NCBI GenBank assembly: GCA_036874045.1
Contig: CM072337.1
Coordinates: 4,836,001 to 4,900,000, forward strand
Source of the DNA: Cymodocea nodosa
Lineage: Eukaryota; Streptophyta; Magnoliopsida; Alismatales; Cymodoceaceae
Direction of reading: 5' to 3'
DNA: 64,000 bases
Positions 55,945 through 64,000 of this stretch are shown one piece after another; within the stretch, counting starts at the first letter, position 1, and each line of letters opens with the position of its first letter. The position numbers were made by a program, and so were the translations under genes. Under the pieces are notes generated by a model. It was not told the DNA's origin and searched no databases. It saw nothing but the letters and a program-made list of their open reading frames with translations.

Positions 55945-57490
55945 GTGGTTATATATATAAAATATATAAATATATATATTCTTTTTGTTAGTATTTTTAT
56001 TCTTAATCGCATGCTATAGTTCTGTTTATATAAATTTCTTTTCTATTTTGATATGTTTGTTAGTTTTGTAGTTTATTATTTTTCTTCATCAAGCAAGGTA
56101 CGCACTCTTAACCTTATTTCTTTATGATGCATTTGAATGATACATATATTGAACATTATTTCTTTAGCATACTACTCAATCTCCATTGTATGTTTTAGGA
56201 ATAATACAATTTAAATTTACACAAGTGCATACGGATTGCATACTAGGTATGGGGGTGTAATTTTTCCTTGCTTGTCATAGTTTATTTCTTTTGTTTTTGT
56301 CATCTTCATGTTTTTTATCTTATTGCCTAAATTCTTTCTTTTACATTGGGGACAATACAAAATTTAGGCATGGGGGGGAGGCATTTGATGATAGTTTTTT
56401 TCCGAGTTTGTGCTTTTTCTTGTTTATTTTGTTTTATATATGCTCTTAGGCCCTAATGGATAAAGTTCTTTTAGGTATAATTGAGACCTAAAAGTGAATC
56501 CTTTAGGAAAGAAACCTTGAACCTTAAGGAGAGGAGAAGAATAAAATTCAAAACCATCCATATTTTTGAGCTTATATGTAGTATTGCACTTGCATGAGGC
56601 CTTGACTAGGAAGGAATCACTCCTCTTGAAAGGAAACTTAGGTAAAAACTTAGGAATATACCTTTGAGTTGTCCTATGAGAAGTGTAGAATAAAAGGGCT
56701 AAGGTAAAATTGCCCATTCCCACACAATGATGTGGGAGGCACTCTTAAGGGTAGAGGGCTAGGGTGTGAAAAAAGAAGAAGAAGAAGAAGAAGAAGAAGA
56801 AGAAGAAGAGAGATTGATTACTTGTTCTTACAAAGGCTACTAAGTAACTAGTTAACTTTCCCCTAAGCAAGGGATTGTGGTCGCATAAAAAGGTGTTGGA
56901 GTAGGAAGTAATCTAAAAAAAAAAAAGAGAAAAAAAAAGAGAGAGTCAAAATAAAAGGACAATAGACTCAAGGATAGACCTTTGGGATTACTTAAGTAAC
57001 TTGGAGGGAGTTGAGTAGGTTATTTCTTAGTCTTGGCCATTTTCACATACACTTATTTATATAGTACTTTACTTTCTTAGGATGGAAATTGAATGATTAT
57101 TTGAATCCAATCTAGAAAGGTGAGAGGGTGATTGAATAAAGGTGAAGCTAATAGGTCAAGACTACTTAAAAGCAACTTTATCCATGTTTAGGAAACCAAG
57201 AGCATATTTTTGTTGTTTTTGTCTTTTAATTGTGTTGTTTTGGATTTTGTGGGTATATCCATTGAAAACCCTCTAGAGACACAACTCCACCACTAGGGTG
57301 ACCTAGGGGTTTAAAGGCTTGCTGCACATGCTAAGTGTAGTCGTGATCCCTACGAAAGTGGCTTAGGTTAGTTTTATTTTTGTTATTTGTTTATTAGTTT
57401 TTTTTTTTTTTTAATAAGTGCATTTTTATATGGTCTTTATGTTATCATTGTTTAGTTTTAGTCCTTTGCTAAGGGACTAACAAAGACTAG
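55945..57490 (+). other. Gypsy-M 3' UTR
   Basis: Noncoding 1.5 kb. It has a (GAA)n run, A-rich and GA-rich stretches at about 56916-56945, a T run near 57399, and two GGGGGNG tracts (56250, 56372) that resemble polypurine tracts but are far from the LTR. A minus-strand open frame at 56424-56723 has no family resemblance I can see. Confidence 0.6.
56774..56810. repeat. (GAA)n microsatellite
   Basis: About twelve AAG/GAA units in the Gypsy-M 3' UTR. Confidence 0.95.
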
Positions 57491-57500
57491 GTATGGGGTG
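57490..57500 (+). promoter_or_regulatory. Polypurine tract of Gypsy-M
   Basis: GGTATGGGGTG directly before TGTAAAG. It is similar in position and in the TATGGGG core to the Gypsy-L tract at 12413-12423. Confidence 0.75.
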
Positions 57501-59667
57501 TGTAAAGTATCAATTTGTGCATTTTATATATGTTAATTCATGCATATTAAGGATTATAAGTCATCATTATATATGTTCTTATGAAAGATTACAAGAAAAT
57601 CATATTTTAGAACTATGCATGTTTTATTGGTTAAATAGTCAATAATGCACAAATTTATCCTTTATTAAATTAACACCTAGTCAATTAGCCTATGTGTAGA
57701 TATAAGTAATTTATATATTGATTTCATGCATATCTTAAAAAAATTATCATTAAGATATGAAATCAAATAATCCTCAATTGAGCAAGCAATATATTATGCA
57801 CATTTCATTTTTTACTTTATAATTGAGTAGCAATTTATGTGTAATGTGCATATGCATTTAATGTTATCTTTTGAGTTGTTGTAGGTGAGGATGTGGACCC
57901 TTGGATTAAATCATGGGAAATCAACAACTCATGGTCGTCCAATTCAAACTCCAAATCAATCAATCAATGATTAAAGCTTGCCTAAATTAGAAGGTCTCAA
58001 TTGGAAGGAGTTTGAATTCTTTCCATAGATGAATGACAAGGGAAGAGAAAAGTGCATGGCCGACCAAGGAAACATCTCATCTCCTTTCTCCTCCATGCAA
58101 AAGGCCAAGCAAAGAACTCCAAAAATTTCGTCCTCCCTTCTTCCAGCCAAGGTTGTGGACGAGCTCTCCTCCAAGATTGGTGAGCTAGACGTCTTCCCCC
58201 TCATACTAAAAGACCTCCTTCTCTCCACTCCAAGCCGACATACGGAAGGACTTCCACAGGTGAAATCGATGGTATTGGAGGCACGTGTGCAACATTGGAG
58301 AAGCTTGAGACGTGATCTTCAAGACGAGGTAATAGGAAGCATCAAAATTGAGAGGAAAGCCAACAACTTCATATATCTTGGAAGTGGTTAAAGACATGTA
58401 ACCACCACTTCAAAGCAACCCTAGAGACCTCTTTTGGACGTGCTACAGGTGGTGACAACCCTGTGGTGAATTGGTGTGACGTGATTCAAGGTTGAAAGAG
58501 AGCTTGTGCTTGAAGAAAGGTGGAGAAGTCAAAGGTATATTGGAGAAGAGAGATCCTCATACTTGAATATCAAATTTTCATATCATATGTGTATGAGTAT
58601 TTAGGTTTTTAATTCATTTGTTATGTGCACATGTAGTATGTTATTTAAATGATGATTTTGTTTAAGAATTTTAGTTGTTTTACAATATATTTCGTGGAAT
58701 ATGGTTACTTCATGTGAATGTGTGAATGTTGTGAATAAAACTAACTCTTAACCCTTGTGAATGCGTGTATATCCTATTTGCTGTAAATTCCTGTATGAGC
58801 CTCGTTTTGTTATATGTTGTACGACTTGATTTCTCTGAGTTATATGTCGTATTATAGCTTTTTTTGTAAGTAATTTAAGTGTATAATACGTATGTAGTGT
58901 TGTTAGAATTTTTTAGAATGCATTTCTTCAGTTTTTCGATTATTCTTCCGAAGGTAGCATTTGCTCTGTTTTACTGGTCGAGTGACAGAAATTGTACTCA
59001 ACGCCTTCGTGTTGCCTTACTTCTTTGCGTTCCGAAATGTTTTCTGTAAATTTTCCTGATTAGAGAAATGAGTTATCTTTCAAGGCGCGGTGATTTCGTC
59101 GTGTTTCATGAAGATTTGATTTAGTTATGATTTTTACACCAACAATGCATTTTTGGAAAGTTTTCAGAATCGTTTTGCGCACTGTTTGTATATCCGACTT
59201 TGGCAGCAACCTAGAGTGAGTTAGTCCTGGAAATTACTGTCATTTTAAAGATAACTGGATGACCTTTGCAACCAATATTTTCTCTGGATTTTTTAATGTC
59301 CAGGTTGGAAGGAAGAAGAGCTAGAATTCGGACTAATTTCTGTGATTCTAGAAACGTGAACTTAAGATTTTCTTGAGTTTTCTAGCTATTAGCTCTAGGA
59401 ATTAACAAGTTTTATGCTACCTTTGAAATCTTTATTGTATTTTTGTAAATTGTAACTTAATTGCATGTAATTAGAGTTTTAATTGTAGATTTAATAGAGT
59501 GGATGTTTTATCAAAGAATCATTTTAATAAAATTATTTAAGATAAACTCCTTGTGAATTCGATCCGTACTTGCGTATGCTTATTACAATAGGCACCGTGC
59601 ACTTGCAGTTATAAATGTAAAATTTGTGCTTTTGTCGTTTAATTTAACAACACATAAAAGCGTTACA
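57501..59667 (+). repeat. 3' LTR of Gypsy-M
   Basis: 2167 bp, TGTAAAGTATC to GCGTTACA, collinear with 44117-46286 with few differences by eye. The right flank is Gypsy-L pol. Confidence 0.92.
58029..58391 (+). other. Open frame inside the Gypsy-M 3' LTR
   Basis: 120 codons from MNDKGREKCMADQG to FIYLGSG-stop; the C-terminal 80 codons match 44651-45013 with scattered replacements. The start ATG exists in both LTRs but only this copy keeps frame from it. Unknown protein. Confidence 0.35.
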
Positions 59668-60373
59668 ATATCTCTGATTGTTTGAAACTGAGACGATTGC
59701 AGATGGTTAGATGTAGAATGAGATCAAGAAGAGTTTAATATAGAATATGAAAATGTTAAATTAGGAGCTCTAACTTTTGATGGTCAACATTTAAATTTGA
59801 AACTTTTACCTCCTAAATTAACCTATATATTTCTGGAAAAAAAATGAACATGTCCAATCATTATTGCTTCAAATTTAAAAGAGGATCAAATTTTTAAATT
59901 AAAAGAAGTAGTAAAAACTTATAAAGAAGCAATAGGATGGATTATGACTGATATAAAAGGGTTAAGTGCAACTTTATGCTGTCACCACATATATTTAGAA
60001 GAGAATGCTAAACCAGTTAGAATTTCTGAGAAGAGATTAAATCCAAACCTTAAAGACGTAGTCAAGAAGGAAATAGTGAAATGGTTAGATAATGACATAA
60101 TTTATCTGATTTCTGATAGCTCATGGGTTAGTCCATCCAATCCATATAGTTCCCAAGAAATCAGGATTAATAGTTATTAGGAATGAAAGTCAGGACTTGA
60201 TACCTACTAGAATTCAATCAAGCTAGAGAGTATGTAGACTATAGAAAGCTGAATGTTGTGACTAGGAAAGATAATTTTCCCTTACCTTTCATAGATCAAA
60301 TGCTAGAGAAATTAGTAGGGCAAGAATATTCTTTTTTTCTAGACGGGTATTTAGGATATAATCAAGTTTCAAT
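59668..60373 (+). pseudogene. pol: Gypsy-L copy 4 pol, first part (linker and RT N-terminus)
   Basis: LNLKLLPPKLTYIFLEK and MTDIKGLSATLCCHH are the pre-RT linker, followed by SEKRLNPNLKDVVKKEIVKW and WLDNDIIYLISDSSWVSP of RT. A frame change near 60140 and several stops follow; VDYRKLNVVTRKDNF, LEKLVGQEY and FLDGYLGYNQ are readable in other frames up to the insertion. The RT finger/palm boundary is where the solo LTR sits. Confidence 0.85.
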
Positions 60374-61903
60374 TGTTAGAACTCTTATATTTTGATAATG
60401 CAAAAACCTATGTGAGGAAACAAATTGTATTTCACAGATAAGACAGCTCAGCAAAAGATCAGAAGGCAGATAAATAGATATAGATAGTTCAAAAATTACT
60501 ACTATAGAGCTATAGGAAAATTGGACAGTTACCAAGCCTAAGTATCTAGAAGAAAGTTAATCTTCGATAAGTTACATGCTTAAGTATCCAAAGAGTTAGT
60601 TTAAAGTAGCAAATACATTGTCAGACAGTTAGAAGAATAACTATCCGAAAATACAAGGCCTTCGAAGAATTTGAAAGATAGCTGGTTGAATGATCGGAGA
60701 GTTAAGACACTAACTATCTGAAAGTTCAAGGAAATCTGAAAGTTAGGAAAGCTAACTATCTGAAACTTAAGTCATTCAATTACCCACGTGTAGAAATCCA
60801 AGCTGAAGCTTAAAAAGATTTTCAAAGAGTTAGAAAGCTAACTATCCAAAAAATAAGAAGTTTCGAAAGGTTACAGATTTAACTATCTAAAACTTAAGTC
60901 ATCCTTTTATGCACGTGTAGAAATAAGAAGACAACAACTTAAAAGAATAATCGGAAGGTTACTATAGCTAACTATCCAAAAGTTGAAGAATTTCTGTAAG
61001 TTAATAGTTATAACCATCCGAACTTAAGACACTTCACGTGTATGACTTAAATCTCACATGACAAAAGGACTTAAGTGGATTTTTGGTGAGTTACGAACAT
61101 CGTTCGAAAAGTTACACAAGTAACTATCCGAAAGTCTAAGAAAATTGGAAGGTTATCATGAAACATCTTTCCAAACAGTAACTTACCATATTTAGACCTA
61201 TAAACTCAACAAGTACAACATAATCAATCCATTGAAGAGAAAATATGATTGTTGGACTTACAAGCATAAATACAAACAAATCATTCAATATTCAGTAGAG
61301 CTAACATGTGAGATTACACAGACAATCACATATAAAGATACAATATACATTGTAGATCAACTACTATTACAGAAGAAAGCTCAAATTAGATTGACTACAA
61401 CATAGAATCGATTGAAAGCTGGATTTACAAGAAGATTCTTAAAGCTCTCCAAGTGCTGAAAGTCTGATCCAAGAAGAATCATTTGGTTCATGGCTTCAAC
61501 CTTAATGCTTCACTCAAGTTGTTGGTTTGAGTTTCGACCTGAAAACTCAAGAGGTTGGTTTATTGAAGTTTATACCTAAAAACTTCTGTGTGGTTGGTTA
61601 AAGCTATGACCAAAAAGCTCGAGTGAATGGTGGGTTCTTGGTTCAACTTGAAAGCAAGTGTTTGTAAGTGTTGAAACACTTAGTGAAGCCTAAGTGGCCC
61701 TTGGGGGTGGACTAGCCAAGTTGGTGAACCACCTAAAATTTCCTTGTGTTTCTTATTTATATTTCCACCATGGATGTTTTATATATTTGTTTAGTACTTG
61801 TGCAAACTGATTATTCAAATTGGTCAATTAAGTTTGAAATAGTTTTAAAACTATACATAGACACCATTCACCCCTCCTCTAGTGAAGCCATACGTTCCTA
61901 ACA
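60374..61903 (+). repeat. Solo Copia-type LTR inserted in Gypsy RT
   Basis: 1530 bp, ends TGTTAG/CTAACA. Flanks TCAAT (60369-60373) and CCAGT (61904-61908) are consistent with a 5-bp duplication altered by two transitions, and the RT frame resumes in register after it. Its start (TTTTGATAATGCAAAAA) and end (ACCATTCACCCC) match the Copia-R LTR read on the opposite strand, so it is a relative of that family. Words of the AACTATCCGAAA class are at 60500-61150. Confidence 0.88.
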
Positions 61904-61908
61904 CCAGT

Positions 61909-64000
61909 AGCATTAGAGGATTAAGAGAAAACAACTTTCACCTGTCCTAATGGAACTTATGCTTTTAGGATAATGCAATTTGGATTATGCAATGCGCTAG
62001 CCACCTTTCAAAGGTGTATGCAAGGCATATTCACTAGAATGACTAAAGATTTTTTAGAAATATTTATGGATGATTTTATTGTATATGGAACTTCATATGA
62101 AGTGTGTTTAAACAATTTAGACCAATTATTAAAACGTTGTGTGGAAAAAAGTCTGGTTCTAAATTAGGAAAAATGTCACTTCATGGTTAAACAAGGAATA
62201 GTCTTGGGACATGTTGTTTCAAAGAAAGGGTTGGAAGTAGATAAAGCTAAAATAAAAGTAATTTCTAATCTACTAGATCCTAAATCATTAAAAGATATTA
62301 GATCATTTCTAGGACATGTTGGATTTTATAGAAGATTTATTAAAGATTTTAGCAAAATAGCTAGAACTTTAACTAATCTATTAAAATATGTCCCATTTAA
62401 CTTTGATAAAAATTGCAAAGAAGTATTTTTCAAGCTTAAAACTAGCTTAATTTCAACTCCTATAATACAAGCACCTGATTGGAGCCATCCATTTGAATTA
62501 ATGTGCGATGCATTTGATTTTGCTGTAGGAGCAGTGCTAGGACAGAAGATAGAAAAATCTCCTAGAGTGATTCATTATGCAAGCAAAACTTTAAATCATG
62601 CTCAAGTTAATTATACAACTACTGAAAAAGAGCTGTTAGCTATTGTATTTGCCTTAGAAAAGTTTAGATCATATCTAATTAGAGCTAAAGTGATAGTATA
62701 TACAGATCATTCAGCTTTAAAGCATCTAATAGCAAAGAAAGAGACTAAACCTAGATTGATTTGATGGATATTATTATTACAAGAATTTGATCTAGAAATT
62801 AAAGATAAAAAAGGTTGTGAGAATGTAGTAGCAGATCATTTATCAAGATTACAAATAGAAAAATCAAATATTGAAATTAAGGATAATTTTCCTAATGAAC
62901 AATTAATGACCATCAACACAATGCCTTGATATATAAACATAGTTAATTACTTAGTTACTGGTTTAACACCTAAGGATTGGAATAGACAGGATAAGAAATT
63001 GTTCTTTTTAAGAGTAAAATATTACTATTGAGAAGACCCATACTTATTTAAGAAATGTCCTGATTTGGTTTTAAGGAGGTGTGTTCCAAAAACTGAATAT
63101 GAAAGCATATTGTATTTCTGCTATGACCAAGCATGTGGAGGGCATTTTGGTTTAGGGAAAACTACTGCAAAAATTCTACAATGTGGATTTTATTGGCCAA
63201 CACTATTCAAAGATGCTCATAAATACTACTTAAATTGTTTAAAATGTCAACAAATAGGAAGAATATTAAAGAGGAATATGATGCCTCTAAATCTTATTGT
63301 TGAGGTTGAAATCTTTGATGTGTGGGGAATATATTTTATGGGTCCATTTCCTATGTCTAATCAATTTAATTATATATTGTTGAGGGTGGATTATGTATCT
63401 AAATGGATAGAAGTTATTCCTACAAAAACTAATGATAACAAAGTGGTAATACAGTTTATAAGAACTAATATTATTGCCAAATTTGAAATACCTAAAGCTA
63501 TTATCAATGATAGAGGAACTCATTTCTATAATAGAAGTTTTGAAGCCTTAATGAAGAAATATGGAGTAAATCACAAAATTGCAACATCATATCATCTGCA
63601 AACAAGTGGGAAAGTAGAAAGTGCAAACATACAAATTAAGTTAATCTTAGAAAAAGTAGTAAATCCTACTAGAAAAGATTGGGCTAATAGATTAATAGAT
63701 GCACTTTGGGCTTATAGAACTGCTTATAAGATAAGCTTAGGTATGTCACCTTTTAGACTAGTATATGGAAAAAGTTAGCATTTACCAGCTAAAATTGAAC
63801 ATAAAGCTTATTAGGCATTAAAAACTCTGAATATTAATTTAAATCAAGCTGCTGAAAATAGGAAAATGCAATTGATTGAATTAGAAGAATTTAGGAATGA
63901 AGCTTATTTGAAAACTGTAAGAGAAAAAGAGAAAATGAAGTTCTAGCATGACAAGAAAATTATTTCAAAAACTTTTGAAATAGAACAAGAAGTATATCTG
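61909..64000 (+). pseudogene. pol: Gypsy-L copy 4 pol, second part: RT, RNase H, integrase
   Basis: RT continues with QFGLCNALATFQRCM and the FMDDF active-site box at about 62062-62076, then [16 protein letters not shown]. RNase H has [17 protein letters not shown] and [10 protein letters not shown]. The integrase zinc finger (CYDQACGGHFGLGKT, HKYYLNCLKCQQ) and core follow. The first catalytic Asp is Tyr (TAT at 63332-63334, WGIYFM), while NDRGTHF and GKVESAN keep the other two residues. TAG 62165, TGA 62762, and stops near 62927, 63028, 63776, 63812 and 63944 break it, several at expected Trp codons. It is nearly all in one frame. The window ends before the integrase C-terminus. Confidence 0.92.

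Larger units (their letters stand above)
44117..59667 (+). mobile_element. Gypsy-M: Ty3/gypsy element with two LTRs and gag located after pol
   Basis: LTRs 44117-46286 and 57501-59667 (ends TGTAA/TTACA) enclose a tRNA-Asp priming-site array, a long leader, a pol ORF, a solo L LTR insertion (51155-53293), the rest of integrase, a gag ORF (54550-55944), a 3' UTR and a polypurine tract. Flanks TGCCA and ATATC do not match, so an end has been rearranged. Without the insertion it is about 13.4 kb. LTRs look only a few percent different, suggesting the pol-then-gag order was transposed as a unit. Protease/RT/integrase motifs place it in the Athila/Tat branch. Confidence 0.88.
59668..64000 (+). mobile_element. 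Gypsy-L copy 4: pol region, continues past the window
   Basis: 5'-truncated at the Gypsy-M LTR and running to the window end, it covers the linker before RT, RT, RNase H and integrase of the L family (integrase almost identical to 7637-8232 and 20961-22011). A solo LTR interrupts RT at 60374-61903. Its aORF and LTR, if present, lie beyond base 64000. Confidence 0.88.

Noticed and set aside
56424..56723. 99-codon minus-strand frame in the Gypsy-M 3' UTR
   Set aside because: No recognisable domain, opposite to the element, no second copy in the window for comparison.
44112..59672. Target-site duplication for Gypsy-M
   Set aside because: TGCCA and ATATC do not match in any register tried; one flank must have been rearranged, so none is claimed.
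1..64000. TAG read as Gln (altered genetic code)
   Set aside because: TAG stops are mixed with TAA, TGA and frameshifts, final stops also use TAG, and the elements show other decay such as lost catalytic residues. Methylation-driven mutation is simpler. It would need expressed host genes with in-frame TAG.

Overview
This window is repeat-rich nuclear DNA from a flowering plant, probably heterochromatic. It is AT-rich, and almost every kilobase can be assigned to LTR retrotransposons of two superfamilies: Ty1/copia (SIRE/Maximus-like) and Ty3/gypsy (Athila/Tat-like, no chromodomain seen). Priming sites match initiator tRNA-Met (Copia) and tRNA-Asp (one Gypsy). I found no host gene, rRNA or tRNA. 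Nearly all reading frames are broken, mostly by TAG at places where family alignment expects Gln (CAG), as expected from methylation-driven C-to-T decay in plants. The species cannot be fixed from this sequence.

Layout: (A) 1-7636, the 3' part of a Copia element (Copia-1): integrase/RT/RNase H, a noncoding module, an additional ORF (aORF), polypurine tract and a truncated LTR. (B) 7637-14623, a Gypsy fragment (family L): integrase end, aORF, 3' region, LTR. (C) 14624-17889, 3' region plus LTR of a second L copy that B appears to have landed in. (D) 17890-22011, a minus-strand L copy (aORF and integrase), itself hit by a solo LTR at 18669-19675. (E) 22012-23453, minus-strand Copia gag (Copia-4), whose start lies at 43222-43252. 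(F) 23459-43216, a minus-strand Copia (Copia-R) with both LTRs and a perfect 5-bp target duplication, inserted in Copia-4. (G) 27712-40001, a plus-strand Copia with both LTRs, gag, pol and aORF (Copia-2), inserted in Copia-R. (H) 43267-44116, an inverted piece of an L LTR. (I) 44117-59667, a Gypsy with both LTRs (family M), hit by a solo L LTR at 51155-53293. (J) 59668-64000, another L-family Gypsy pol, hit by a solo LTR at 60374-61903.

Three things stand out. First, the same extra protein (aORF, about 725-770 codons, with a conserved middle domain and usually a coiled-coil tail) sits downstream of pol in two Copia elements and in the L Gypsy family, so one accessory gene spans two superfamilies. 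Second, short hairpin-forming words (arms CGGATAGTTA/TAACTATCCG and CGTTGAGTTA/TAACTCAACG) are scattered in arrays through unrelated LTRs, a Gypsy leader and directly upstream of each aORF, as if a shared cis-regulatory code were copied among elements. Third, Gypsy M carries its gag gene after integrase instead of before protease, and its tRNA-Asp priming site lies in a 33-bp unit repeated about three times.

Functionally, a complete Copia or Gypsy here would make a Gag capsid and a protease/integrase/RT/RNase H polyprotein from LTR to LTR. The aORF is probably expressed separately, since each has its own motif-rich upstream region and one has an intron-like module between pol and aORF. All copies look non-autonomous now.
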